Part shown: piece by piece, positions 1 through 8,865 of the stretch
Layout: each line of letters starts with the position of its first letter
Position numbering within the stretch: position 1 is the stretch's first letter
Assembly: GCF_001870485.1 (NCBI RefSeq)
Contig: NZ_MDKE01000011.1
Coordinates: forward strand, 329,187-393,186
DNA: 64,000 bases
From: Oceanisphaera psychrotolerans
GTDB lineage: Bacteria > Pseudomonadota > Gammaproteobacteria > Enterobacterales > Aeromonadaceae
Reading direction: 5' to 3'
The notes under the pieces: generated by a model
The model's database searches: none
Told to the model about the DNA's origin: nothing
The model's input: only the letters and a program-made list of their open reading frames with translations
Made by a program: the position numbers and the translations under genes

Positions 1-881
1 ACCAGCTCTTCGAGGCTGATCAGGTAGGTTCGGATGCCGAAAAACAGCGCATTGCTGCGTGGCAGGCGCGCCATAAACTGCAGCTCGACCCTCAGGTGTA
101 CCAGCCGGGCGACGTTTTCCGGGGTCACCAGGCCGCGTTCATGGCCCCATTCGTGAAAGGTTTCCGGGGAGGAGTCCAGGCGCGGGTTGATGGTCATGGT
201 CCAGTTCAGGCGGCGTACCGGGCTGTCGACCTGAATATTGAGCAGGTATTTAAGGGCCCGATCGAACACCCCCAGCTGATGGGCCATGGGCACGGGGGCA
301 TGCCATTGCTTGAAGCTCATCCCCGCATCGAAGGCCAGCGACCAGTCCGCCGGGCAGGTCACCATGCCCGCATCCATGAACAGGTCATTGTCACGCTGAT
401 CCAGCAGGGCCACGTCACCCTGGATCTGGCGGGTAATGTACTCCAGCGGCTCATAGGGCAGGGTGTCGGAATCACCGAAGGTAAAGTGCTGGCAGATATC
501 CAGCGCATGGTTCTCCCAGATCCACCGATCACCGTTACGTGTCAGACGGAACCATTCGGGGTAATCGGCGGCCAGGTGGGTCATCAGCATCTCCAGCGTG
601 TCCCAGGCCGCCTGCTGCATGTGCGGCATCACCAGGCAACGGCGCGGGTCCATCTCCAGTACCCGGGCCCGCTCCACCACTTCGGAGCGGTAATGCTCGT
701 CGATATCGAACCAGTGTTCGAACACGGATCCGGGATCCCGCGGCGTGGCCGGCTCGATATTGACCGAATACATATAGCTGTCTTCGGGAAAGGGAAACGG
801 AAAGCGAGCAATCGCCTCCGGGCTGTTATGAAAGCTGAAATCGCCCTGATAGCTTTCCAGCGCTTTAAAGGTCACAGACAT
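1..881 (-). CDS. Heme-dependent oxidative N-demethylase, alpha subunit-like (DUF3445), partial at left edge
   Basis: The first 293 residues are present; the C-terminus lies beyond base 1. The protein matches the DUF3445 family, whose characterised member is the heme-binding, PAS-fold catalytic subunit of dimethylamine oxidative demethylase (dimethylamine to methylamine plus formaldehyde). Recognisable family stretches are the N-terminal SPEAIARFPFPFPEDS and the mid-protein CPADWSLAFDAGMSF and LNWTMTINPRLD. The ATG lies 8 nt after the stop of the reductase gene, with GGAG seven bases upstream, so the two are cotranscribed. The two upstream genes encode the partner reductase and the small DmmA-like subunit, which supports the assignment. 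Substrate is inferred from family and context. Confidence 0.85.
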   Translation of the reverse strand, partial: MSVTFKALESYQGDFSFHNSPEAIARFPFPFPEDSYMYSVNIEPATPRDPGSVFEHWFDIDEHYRSEVVERARVLEMDPRRCLVMPHMQQAAWDTLEMLMTHLAADYPEWFRLTRNGDRWIWENHALDICQHFTFGDSDTLPYEPLEYITRQIQGDVALLDQRDNDLFMDAGMVTCPADWSLAFDAGMSFKQWHAPVPMAHQLGVFDRALKYLLNIQVDSPVRRLNWTMTINPRLDSSPETFHEWGHERGLVTPENVARLVHLRVELQFMARLPRSNALFFGIRTYLISLEEL

Positions 882-889
882 GGGTACTC

Positions 890-1834
890 CTACAGATCGA
901 GCAATAAAGACTGGCCGCCACATGCACGGGAGACACAGGGCATCAGCTGGCTGGCGCGTTCGTGAGGGTCAAGAAAACTGTCCCTGTGGTCCACCTCCCC
1001 GGCCAGATAGCGGGTCGAGCACTGACCACAGACGCCGCCCCGGCACAGGTTGGGTACTTCAATTCCGGCCTGCTCCAGCGCTTCCAGCAGGCTGTAATCT
1101 GCCGCGACCTCGATACGCCGGCCACTGCCGGCCAGTTCGGCCACAAAGGGCTCGCCCGGCTCGGCCGAGGCGAAGGCTTCCCAATGTATTCTTCCCTCTT
1201 CCCAGCCGAGCCCGACCGCCGTCTGGCGCACCGCCTCCAGCAGGGATTCGGGACCACAGACATACAGGTGGGTGCCCAGCGGCTGTTCGCCGAGCAGGGC
1301 AGACAGATCCAGCCGCTCCCCCGCTGCGCCATCGTAGATATGCAGATCATCACCCAGGCGCTCGGCCAGCTCGTCCCGATAGGCATCGGTCAGGCCGCCG
1401 CGACAGGCATAGTGCAGGCTCAGGCTGGCATCACCACCACTGAGCTCGGCGATATAGGCCAGGAAAGGGGTAATGCCGATGCCGCCGGCGATCATCAGGT
1501 GATGGCGCGCCAGGGAGTGAGGGGCAAACAGGTTGGCCGGCGGCGACAACTGCAGGCGATCCCCCACCCTGACCTGCTCATGCATGAAACGTGAACCGCC
1601 ACGGGAGTCCTCCTGCAGCCTGACCGCGATTCGGTAATGTCCGCTGTCGGCAGGATCGCCGAGCAGCGAATAGGCGTTACGCAGGGTGCGCTCCCCGAGG
1701 GGCATGTTCACCTGCACATGGCTACCGGCAGAGAAGCCGGGCAGGCGGCCGTTGCGGCCTTCAAGGGTGAATTCCCGGATCAGCGGCGTCAGCTGGTGTA
1801 TGGCCGTGACCCGGACCTCGAGCAAACCATTCAT
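890..1834 (-). CDS. Ferredoxin-NAD(P)H reductase subunit of dimethylamine monooxygenase (flavin plus 2Fe-2S)
   Basis: A protein of 314 residues with the phthalate dioxygenase reductase layout: a flavin-binding barrel (about 1-105, with RNAYSLLGDP), an NAD(P)-binding domain (about 106-225, with GGIGITPFLAY and VCGPESLLEAV), and a C-terminal plant-type 2Fe-2S ferredoxin domain (about 230-314). The cluster ligands are visible as CRGGVCGQC plus a later Cys in MPCVSRA. It would pass electrons from NAD(P)H to the heme subunit encoded just downstream. The start is the ATG that overlaps the previous stop as ATGA and is preceded by GGAGGAGG; longer in-frame extensions lack support. Confidence 0.9.
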   Translation of the reverse strand: MNGLLEVRVTAIHQLTPLIREFTLEGRNGRLPGFSAGSHVQVNMPLGERTLRNAYSLLGDPADSGHYRIAVRLQEDSRGGSRFMHEQVRVGDRLQLSPPANLFAPHSLARHHLMIAGGIGITPFLAYIAELSGGDASLSLHYACRGGLTDAYRDELAERLGDDLHIYDGAAGERLDLSALLGEQPLGTHLYVCGPESLLEAVRQTAVGLGWEEGRIHWEAFASAEPGEPFVAELAGSGRRIEVAADYSLLEALEQAGIEVPNLCRGGVCGQCSTRYLAGEVDHRDSFLDPHERASQLMPCVSRACGGQSLLLDL

Positions 1835-2379
1835 GACGCCTCCTCCCACGGCTGTTCCGGGTCGGCACACACCCCCATGTATGCCCCGAGTCGGCGGGAG
1901 AAATGCTCTCGCACCAGCAGCCGCACACCGCAGCCACCGCAGCGTACCTGCTGCTGCTGACCGATGTGCTGGAGCGTAGAGCAATGCACACAATACAGAT
2001 CCCGGCGTTGACCGCTCCTGATCATCGTTATCTCGTTACTCTGCAGGCCACCGGCACAGGCCATTCGATGTACCTGCCAGAGAAAGCTTTCATCACCACA
2101 GACATACAGGCGGGTACCGACTGCCGCCGTTGACAACAGGCTCCGCAGGCGAATAGCCAGACATTCCAATGCCCGCGCACCACCATAGCCATGCTTTTCA
2201 TCCAGAAAAAGGTGTTGCGGCGGAGCTCCGTCGGCGCTCAGCCTGCGATATAACTCGGTCGCCTCATTCAGGTTCATCGCCTGGCTGACCAGCAGGTGCC
2301 GGGTACCGGAACCGGCCACCCCCGCCACCGACTGATATACCGGCGTGCTGTGCATCACTTCCGCAGCGTCGCTCGTCAT
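1831..2379 (-). CDS. dmmA: Dimethylamine monooxygenase subunit DmmA family protein (zinc-ribbon C-terminus)
   Basis: A protein of 182 residues and first gene of the dmm operon. The C-terminal third carries two paired cysteine motifs, CVHC and CGGC about 18 residues apart, typical of the zinc-ribbon-like end of DmmA-family proteins; the N-terminal part resembles a flavodoxin-reductase-like fold (LYVCGDESFLWQV). The role in the complex is presumed structural or electron-transfer. The ATG at 2379 has GAGGGA upstream; an in-frame extension to 2478 is possible but would run through the palindrome at 2431-2461, so the shorter start is preferred. It overlaps the reductase gene by 4 nt. Confidence 0.75.
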   Translation of the reverse strand: MTSDAAEVMHSTPVYQSVAGVAGSGTRHLLVSQAMNLNEATELYRRLSADGAPPQHLFLDEKHGYGGARALECLAIRLRSLLSTAAVGTRLYVCGDESFLWQVHRMACAGGLQSNEITMIRSGQRRDLYCVHCSTLQHIGQQQQVRCGGCGVRLLVREHFSRRLGAYMGVCADPEQPWEEAS

Positions 2380-2430
2380 CTTCAATCCCTCGTTTGACCC
2401 GATTGCACGAGACCATCCCAGATCGTCCCC

Positions 2431-2461
2431 AACAAATAATTCTTCATAAGAATTATTTGTT
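2431..2461. promoter_or_regulatory. Perfect 14-bp inverted repeat upstream of the dmm operon (candidate operator)
   Basis: AACAAATAATTCTT and its exact reverse complement are separated by CAT. The element is AT-rich in a GC-rich region, lies 52 bases upstream of the dmmA start and downstream of the amt terminator. It has no U-run suited to a terminator, so an operator or activator site is the simplest reading. The binding protein is unknown; the XRE-cupin regulator of the same island is one candidate. Confidence 0.6.
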
Positions 2462-2632
2462 CCCACAAAGAAAGGCAAGAGCTATGCCACATAAAACAAG
2501 CCATTGATTTTAAATGGATTTATTTATGACTCTCTATTTTGGGGAACGGGAAGGGCCAAAAACTGCACTATTGGCGGGCAGGCTGCACAAAAAAGAGACA
2601 CGAATGCAGCCTGAAGCGCTTGAGCCGACAAC

Positions 2633-2656
2633 AAAAAAAGGCCCCGCAGGGCCTTT
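2633..2656 (-). terminator. Rho-independent terminator of amt
   Basis: An 8-bp stem (AAAGGCCC/GGGCCTTT) with a CGCA loop is followed on the minus strand by seven T. It lies just after the amt stop codon and separates amt from the dmm operon. Confidence 0.9.
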
Positions 2657-2675
2657 GAAACAGAGCGGGAAGGGA

Positions 2676-3937
2676 TTACTTGCGGATCTGATCCGGACCA
2701 AATTCGGGATAGGCGTGCATGCCACACTCGTGCACATCCATGCCCTCGGCTTCTTCCTCGGCACTGACCCGCAGGTTCATCACCCGCTTGAACAGCCACA
2801 ACACCACCATAGTGGTGCCAAACATCCAGGCGAAGACGACGACAGTCCCGGTCAGCTGCACCAGGAAACTGGCATCGGGATTACTGAACATCACGGCAAA
2901 AATCCCCCAGATACCGGCGCTGCCATGCACGGAAATCGCCCCCACCGGGTCATCCAGCCGCAGCTTGTCCAGTGCAGCACCGACAGCACCACCACCACGC
3001 CGCCAACCGCGCCGATCAGGGTCGCCAGTCCGGCAGAGGGTGCCAGGGGTTCGGCGGTAATGGCCACCAGGCCGGCCAGGGCGCCGTTGATGGTCATGGT
3101 CAGGTCGGTTTTCTTGAACAGGGCCCGGGCGAACAATGCCGCCACCACCATGCCGGCCGCCGCCGCCGCATTGGTGTTCACGAAGATCTTGGCGACCGCG
3201 TTGGCTTCTTCCACATTGGCGATTTTCAGCTCGGAGCCGCCATTGAAGCCGAACCAGCCCATCCACAGAATAAACATGCCCAGCATCGCCATCGGCAGGT
3301 TGGCACCGGGTATGGGTCGTATCTCGCCCTTGGGACCATATTTTCCGTTACGCGGACCGACCATGATCACCGCCGCCAGGGCGGCGGCGGCACCGGCCAT
3401 GTGCACCACTACCGAACCGGCAAAGTCCTGGAAGCCGAGTTGGTCGAGGAAACCACCGCCCCATTTCCAGTACCCTTCAACCGGATAGATAACCGCCACC
3501 ATGACCACCGCAAACAGCAGGAACGGCCACAGCTTCATGCGCTCGGCCACGGCGCCGGACACAATGGACATGGTGGCGGCGGCAAACACGGCCTGAAAAA
3601 TAAAGTCGGCCATGGTGGAGTAGTAGGGCGCATCCTCTCCACCGGCGAGCACGGCGGCCGTGGTGTTGTCGCTACCCAGCAAAAAGTCGAGGCCGGGAAT
3701 CACGCCATTGAGCGGCGTCGCCGGGTACATGATGTTGTAGCCGACCGCCAGGTAGACAATGCAGGCGATGCTGTACAACAACGCATTCTTGTTGAGGATT
3801 TCGACCGTATTCTTGCTGCGCACCAGGCCCGACTCCAGCATGGCGAAGCCCGCCGCCATCCACATCACCAGCACGGTACACATCAGAAAATAAAACGTAT
3901 CCAGGGCATAGCCCAGTTCCAGTACCAGATTTTCCAT
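2676..3937 (-). CDS. amt: Ammonium transporter Amt (frameshifted in this sequence)
   Basis: Inner-membrane ammonium/methylammonium channel of the Amt/Rh family with about 11 membrane helices. The N-terminal frame gives 330 good residues (MLESGLVRSKN, WKWGGGFL, GFNGGSEL) and breaks near 2975. The family sequence resumes in another frame (LDKLRLDDPVGAISVHGSAG) to a normal C-terminus at 2676. Adding one base restores 420 residues, the usual length. Position between the mgs genes and the dmm operon suggests it supplies or recaptures ammonium or methylammonium. Preceded by GGAGAG before the ATG. The frameshift is most likely a consensus error. Confidence 0.9.
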
Positions 3938-4050
3938 TTGAGTTGCTCTCCATAGTCACTATGATCAATTCATCTGTAACGGAAGCAGGCGGCCATCGCC
4001 GCCTGCTGCTACCGAGGCCAATCAAGCTGCTTCCGGACCACCGGCCAAGT

Positions 4051-5385
4051 TCAAAATCCCTTGCCGGGGATCCACTGAGTACCGGCCAGCGGCACCCGCG
4101 CCATGGCCGCGGATTCAACGGTCAGCGCCACCAGATCTTCAGGCTCCAGGTTGCGCAGGTCGTTCTTGCCGCAGGCCCGGGCCAGGGTCTGCGCTTCCAG
4201 CGTCAGCACCCGCAGATAGTTGGCCAGCTTGCGGCCGCCTTCGACCGGATCGAGACGCTTCATCAGCTCCGGATCCTGGGTAGAGATACCGGCCGGATCC
4301 TTGCCTTCCTGATAGTCGTCGTAGAAACCGGCCGCCGAACCCAGCTTGTTGAACTCTTCCTCGTACTTGGGGTTGTTACAACCGAGGGCAACCAGGGCCG
4401 CCGTGCCTATCGCCACCGCATCGGCCCCCAGAGCCATGCACTTGGCCACGTCGGCACCGTTGCGGATACCGCCGGACACGATCAGCTGAACCTTGCGATG
4501 CATGCCCATTTCCTGCAGGGCCTGCACCGCCTGGGGAATGGCCGCCAGGGTCGGAATCCCCACATGCTCGATAAAGACTTCCTGGGTCGCCGCCGTGCCG
4601 CCCTGCATACCATCCACCACGATAACATCGGCTCCGGCCTTGACCGCCAGCTTGACGTCATAATAGGTGCGGGTGGCGCCGACCTTGATGTAGATCGGCA
4701 CCTGCCAGTCGGTGATTTCGCGCAGTTCCTGAATCTTGATCGCCAGATCATCAGGACCGGTCCAGTCCGGGTGACGACAGGCGGAACGCTGATCGATACC
4801 CTGAGGCAGGTTGCGCATTTTGGCCACGCGGTCGGTGATCTTCTGGCCCAGCAGCATGCCGCCGCCGCCCGGCTTGGCGCCCTGACCCAGCACCACCTCG
4901 ATGGCGTCGGCCTTGCGCAGATCGTCCGGGTTCATGCCGTAGCGTGACGGCAGGTATTGATAGACCAGCTTCTTCGACTGGCCCCGCTCCTCGGGAGTCA
5001 TGCCGCCATCACCGGTGGTGGTGGAGGTGCCGGCGATCGATGCGCCACGGCCGAGGGCTTCCTTGGCGTTGGCAGACAGGGCGCCGAAGCTCATGCCGGC
5101 GATGGTGACCGGAATATCGAGCACAATCGGCTTCTTGGCGAAGCGGGTGCCGAGGGTAACCGAGGTGTTGCACGTCTCGCGGTAGCCTTCGAGCGGATAG
5201 CGGGACATGCTGGCACCGAGGAACAGCAGATCATCGAAATGGGGCAGCTTGCGCTTGGCACCGAAGCCGCGGATATCATAGATACCGGTCTCGGCGGCAC
5301 GACGGATCTCCGCCATGGTGGTGCGATCGAAGGTGGCGGACTCACGCAGTCCGGTATGTGCTTGGTTGTCTTTACTCATCTTCAA
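4051..5385 (-). CDS. mgsC: FMN-binding glutamate synthase-like protein, probable N-methylglutamate synthase subunit C
   Basis: A protein of 444 residues corresponding to the FMN-binding central domain of glutamate synthase. Visible family features are SFGALSANAKEAL, GDGGMTPEERG, GQGAKPGGGG, KVGATRTYYDVKLAVKAGAD and the phosphate-binding VSGGIRNGADVAKCMALGAD region. In the N-methylglutamate pathway this subunit, with MgsA and MgsB, makes N-methylglutamate from methylamine (channelled from gamma-glutamylmethylamide) and 2-oxoglutarate. It is third in the gmaS-mgsABC run. The second ATG (5379) is an equally good start. Generic glutamate synthase activity cannot be excluded, but the context argues for the methylamine version. 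Confidence 0.85.
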   Translation of the reverse strand: MKMSKDNQAHTGLRESATFDRTTMAEIRRAAETGIYDIRGFGAKRKLPHFDDLLFLGASMSRYPLEGYRETCNTSVTLGTRFAKKPIVLDIPVTIAGMSFGALSANAKEALGRGASIAGTSTTTGDGGMTPEERGQSKKLVYQYLPSRYGMNPDDLRKADAIEVVLGQGAKPGGGGMLLGQKITDRVAKMRNLPQGIDQRSACRHPDWTGPDDLAIKIQELREITDWQVPIYIKVGATRTYYDVKLAVKAGADVIVVDGMQGGTAATQEVFIEHVGIPTLAAIPQAVQALQEMGMHRKVQLIVSGGIRNGADVAKCMALGADAVAIGTAALVALGCNNPKYEEEFNKLGSAAGFYDDYQEGKDPAGISTQDPELMKRLDPVEGGRKLANYLRVLTLEAQTLARACGKNDLRNLEPEDLVALTVESAAMARVPLAGTQWIPGKGF

Positions 5386-5403
5386 ATCCTCTCACAAACA
5401 GGC

Positions 5404-6087
5404 TCAGTAGGCGGACGCGTTGTCGACCTTGAAGGTGTACAGCTGACGCGCAGATCCGTAGCGACGGAATGCCTTGGGATCTTCATCCAGGCCGGCACGG
5501 TTGAGCAGGGTGGTCAGCTCCTCGATGTGTTCGGCGCGCATATCCTTCTCGATACAGTCGGCACCCAGCGATTTGACCTGTCCCTTCACATAGATATGTA
5601 CTTCATACAGGGAGTCACCCAGAGCATCGCCGGCATCACCGCACACCACCAGGGATCCGGACTGGCCCATAAAGCAGCTCATGTGCCCGACGCTGCCCTT
5701 GACCACGATGTCGACCCCTTTCATCGAGATGCCGCAGCGGGCGCCAGCATTGCCTTCTATCACCAGCAACCCGCCCTGGGCGGTGGCACCGGCGGCCTGC
5801 GAGGCATCACCCTTGACCCTGACGGTGCCGGACATCATGTTCTCGGCCACGCCCTGACCGGCATTGCCGTGCACCACCACATGGGCCTTCTTGTTCATGC
5901 CGGCACAGTAGTAGCCCGCATGGCCGTGTATATCGACCGACAGATTCTGATCAAGACCCACCGCAATATTGTGCTGCCCCTTGGGGTTGAGTACGGCCCA
6001 CTCGCGTTCGGTAGCCTCTACCGCCTGGTCGTGCAGCCTCTGGTTCAGTTCCCGGACACTGAGTTCTGCTAAATCAATGGATTTCAT
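5404..6087 (-). CDS. mgsB: GXGXG-domain glutamate synthase-like protein, probable N-methylglutamate synthase subunit B
   Basis: A protein of 227 residues made largely of the right-handed beta-helix (GXGXG) domain found at the C-terminus of glutamate synthase large subunits. It shows the repeating glycine pattern from about residue 60 to 175 (HGNAGQGVAENMMSGTVRVKG, GNAGARCGISMKGVD). It serves a structural role, tying the amidotransferase and FMN subunits together. It starts 13 nt after the mgsA stop and ends 18-24 nt before mgsC, so it is translated from the same transcript. Confidence 0.85.
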   Translation of the reverse strand: MKSIDLAELSVRELNQRLHDQAVEATEREWAVLNPKGQHNIAVGLDQNLSVDIHGHAGYYCAGMNKKAHVVVHGNAGQGVAENMMSGTVRVKGDASQAAGATAQGGLLVIEGNAGARCGISMKGVDIVVKGSVGHMSCFMGQSGSLVVCGDAGDALGDSLYEVHIYVKGQVKSLGADCIEKDMRAEHIEELTTLLNRAGLDEDPKAFRRYGSARQLYTFKVDNASAY

Positions 6088-6100
6088 CTTTGTTGACTCC

Positions 6101-7003
6101 TTAAGCGCTACGTTCCCAGATATAGAAGGTGGCCGGTTCCGGCTCCCAGACGCGGGCGTTTTCGATGCCCGGCAGTGTGGTCAGTGCCTGATATTCCGAG
6201 GCCATGGCGACATAGTCATCCGTTTCTGCCAGTACCGCCGGCTTGCAGGCGATGGGATCGCGCATCACGGCGAACCCGTTGCGGGTACCGATGGTGAAGG
6301 TGAAGAAACCATCCAGGTCATCCAGCGCATGCTCCAGCGCGGTCTGCAGGCTGTCGCCCTGACCCAGCCGCCAGGTCAGGTAGCCGGCGGCCACTTCGGA
6401 GTCGTTCTGAGTCTGGAAGCTGATGCCTTCCCGCTTGAGGTTTTCACGCAGGCGATTGTGGTTGGACAGGGAACCGTTGTGCACCAGGCACAGATCCATG
6501 CCGGTGGAGAAGGGATGACTGCCCTCCATGGTCACCGCCGACTCGGTCGCCATCCGGGTGTGGCCGATGATGTGGCTGCCTTTCATGCCGGCCAGGTTGA
6601 ACTTGGCGGCAATCTGCTCCGGCAGGCCGATTTCCTTGAGGATTTCAATGGACTGACCGATGCTGAGGATCAGCACTTCGGGCGCCATTTCCTGCAGGAA
6701 TGACCGTATGCTTTGTTCGTCGGCAGCGACCTTGAACACGGCCACGTTGGCATTCCTGAACCAGCTCAGCTCGGTTTTCAGGTTGACCCTGATGCTGTCG
6801 GCCAGATCCCCCCAGTCGAAGTCCTGGTTGGGGTGACGCAGGGTCAGCTTGACCCCGCCATCTGCCACTTCGTCGCCATAGATGGCGAACCCGGCGCTGT
6901 CCGGACCCCGATCGGTCATGGCAATCAGCATCGGCTCAAACAGCTCACCCAGCTTGCTCTCCAGTGCCGGATTTTTCAGATAGAGTCCAACAATTCCACA
7001 CAT
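6101..7003 (-). CDS. mgsA: Class II glutamine amidotransferase, probable N-methylglutamate synthase subunit A
   Basis: A protein of 300 residues starting MCGIVGLY, so Cys2 becomes the N-terminal nucleophile after Met removal, as in Ntn-type class II amidotransferases. RMATES and LCLVHNGSLSNHNRLRENL are the conserved glutamine-binding loops. In this setting it would hydrolyse gamma-glutamylmethylamide (the GmaS product) and release methylamine to the synthase subunits. It lies 26 nt downstream of gmaS. A purF-like or asparagine synthase role is unlikely because no partner domains for those follow. Confidence 0.85.
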   Translation of the reverse strand: MCGIVGLYLKNPALESKLGELFEPMLIAMTDRGPDSAGFAIYGDEVADGGVKLTLRHPNQDFDWGDLADSIRVNLKTELSWFRNANVAVFKVAADEQSIRSFLQEMAPEVLILSIGQSIEILKEIGLPEQIAAKFNLAGMKGSHIIGHTRMATESAVTMEGSHPFSTGMDLCLVHNGSLSNHNRLRENLKREGISFQTQNDSEVAAGYLTWRLGQGDSLQTALEHALDDLDGFFTFTIGTRNGFAVMRDPIACKPAVLAETDDYVAMASEYQALTTLPGIENARVWEPEPATFYIWERSA

Positions 7004-7029
7004 AAAATATTCCTCTTGTTACACCCGAT

Positions 7030-8367
7030 TCAGAAGAATTCGGCGTACTGTTTCAGTTCCCAGTCGGACACATGCCGGCTGTATTCAATCCATTCGGCCC
7101 GCTTGACCTTGATAAACTCGCCGACCACCTCCTGGCCCATCTTCTCGACAAACAGGGTGTCTGCCTCGAGTGCATCCAGTGCCTCGTTGAGGTTTTGTGG
7201 CAGGATTTCGATGCCCTGCTGCCGGATATCGTCAAGGCTCAGGTCATAGAGGTTGATGTTCATCGGCGCCGGTGCGGCCAGTTCCCGCTCGACCCCGTCC
7301 ATGCCCGCGGCAATCAGGGCCGCATGAACCAGATAGGGGTTACAGCTCGAGTCCGGCAGACGGAATTCCAGCCGGCCATAGGGAATGCGCAGCATGGCCG
7401 AGCGGTTGTTGTCGCCGAAGCAGTTGTAAACCGGGGCCCAGGTTGCACCAGAGCCGTTGCCCCCCACCACCAGCCGCTTGTAGGAGTTCACGGTGGGGGC
7501 GGCAAAGGCACAGATGGCCTTGGCGTGGGCCAGGATGCCGGCGATAAAGTGATACGCCAGTCGAGACAGCCCCATGCCCTGGGGGTCACTGGCATCGTGG
7601 AACAGGTTGCGGCCTTCCTTGTCGGTAATCGACAGGTGAAAATGCATGCCGTTGCCGCTCTGGGTGGAATCCGGCTTGGGCATGAATGAGCACATCATGC
7701 CCAGCTTGTTGGCAATCTCGCCGGCGGCCATGCGCACGAAGGTAAAGCGGTCCGCCGAGGTCAGGGCATCGCTGTAGGTGTAGTTGATCTCGAACTGGCT
7801 ATTGGCGTCTTCATGGTCGATCTGGTAGACATCGAAATCGACGGCCTGCAGTGCTTCGACCAGCTGCTCGAGGAACTCCCGTGAGCGGGACAGTCCCTTG
7901 TAGTCATAACAGGGTTTGGTCAGCACATCGGTATCGTCGACCGGTACCAAGGCGCCGTCATCGGTGCGGTGGAACAGGGAGAATTCCGGCTCCAGGCCGG
8001 TATTCAGGGTCCAGCCCCGCTCGGTCAGTCCGGCCAGCTGCTTCTTCAGCACCACCCGGCTGCAATAGGGATGGGGCTGGCCGTTGACATAGCCGTCACA
8101 GACAATGCGGGCATAGCCCGGTTGCCAGGGCACCAGGCTCAGGGTGTCCAGATCGCCGCGGGCGATAAAGTCGGGGCCATGCGGCTCCATCCCCAGCCCC
8201 CATACCGCAAACCCGGCAAAGCCCGCCCCTTTTTCCACCACATCCATCAGGCACCGTGCCGGCACCGACTTGGCCTTGGCCACCCCGTGAATATCGACAA
8301 ACTGAGCCAGTACATACTTGATCTCGTTATTGTCGATCAGTTGCTTTATTTCCGAATAATCCATCAT
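7030..8367 (-). CDS. gmaS: Type III glutamine synthetase, gamma-glutamylmethylamide synthetase
   Basis: A protein of 445 residues of the GlnA fold, with the GlnT/GmaS-type start [15 protein letters not shown], metal and ATP sites in [31 protein letters not shown] and the [19 protein letters not shown] arginine loop. GmaS uses ATP to condense glutamate and methylamine. Adjacency to mgsABC, amt and a dimethylamine demethylase operon makes GmaS much more likely than an assimilatory glutamine synthetase. GGAG precedes two ATGs 3 nt apart (8367, 8364). It is the first gene of the island's main operon. Confidence 0.9.
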   Translation of the reverse strand: MMDYSEIKQLIDNNEIKYVLAQFVDIHGVAKAKSVPARCLMDVVEKGAGFAGFAVWGLGMEPHGPDFIARGDLDTLSLVPWQPGYARIVCDGYVNGQPHPYCSRVVLKKQLAGLTERGWTLNTGLEPEFSLFHRTDDGALVPVDDTDVLTKPCYDYKGLSRSREFLEQLVEALQAVDFDVYQIDHEDANSQFEINYTYSDALTSADRFTFVRMAAGEIANKLGMMCSFMPKPDSTQSGNGMHFHLSITDKEGRNLFHDASDPQGMGLSRLAYHFIAGILAHAKAICAFAAPTVNSYKRLVVGGNGSGATWAPVYNCFGDNNRSAMLRIPYGRLEFRLPDSSCNPYLVHAALIAAGMDGVERELAAPAPMNINLYDLSLDDIRQQGIEILPQNLNEALDALEADTLFVEKMGQEVVGEFIKVKRAEWIEYSRHVSDWELKQYAEFF

Positions 8368-8865
8368 TCATCTCCGTTTGAATCATCGCTATCGTCGAAT
8401 TCGCTCGCTACCATGGGTAAGGCTTGCTGCAGATGATTGGCATAACCGGAATCAATGTAATATTGACGACCGTGCCGGGTGTGTTTGGTCATGCCCCACC
8501 TTTATTTCCCCTGGAGAAATAAATCTTCATGCAAGGAAAAGCAAACAGCTTGCCAACTTTGAAGCTGGCCAGGCTCGTCGACACAGAAAAATTCAAGTGA
8601 TTGTTTTTAAAGGAAATGCACTGGTGATAATTTAAATTTACCAAAGGGAATAAGTTGTTGGGGTATACTGGTTCCTGGCCATCTCCCTGTTTGCAGGGAC
8701 TCTGCCGCACCAAACCTGTGCGATGGTGCACCCTTATCGGGAGACGGTGGCTTGCGGTAACGAGGATGAACGTCGGTCACAACACAGTTATACCGGGCCA
8801 TGCTCGATGGGCCGTCGGCGGCGAAGGGGCACTGGCCTGCAACAACAACAAGAAGTGAGCAAACC
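8368..8865. promoter_or_regulatory. Divergent control region between gmaS and the XRE-cupin regulator
   Basis: A 498-base gap with no convincing gene. It holds an inverted repeat TTTATTTC-7-GAAATAAA (8501-8523), then an AT-rich stretch near 8590-8670 with a TATACT -10-like hexamer, and finally about 200 bases of GC-rich leader with small hairpins (for example TCCCTG-TTTG-CAGGGA near 8690) before the regulator's ATG. The leader is unexplained; I could not match it to a known riboswitch. Confidence 0.5.

Noticed and set aside
890..1993. Longer start for the dmm reductase gene
   Set aside because: The extension overlaps dmmA out of frame, while the ATGA overlap with a strong ribosome site marks the true start.
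8680..8865. Glycine-type riboswitch (GGGAGAC and GCGAAGGGGCA seen in the regulator leader)
   Set aside because: The CTCAGG part of the aptamer core is absent and the spacing does not fit. Only short, common strings match.
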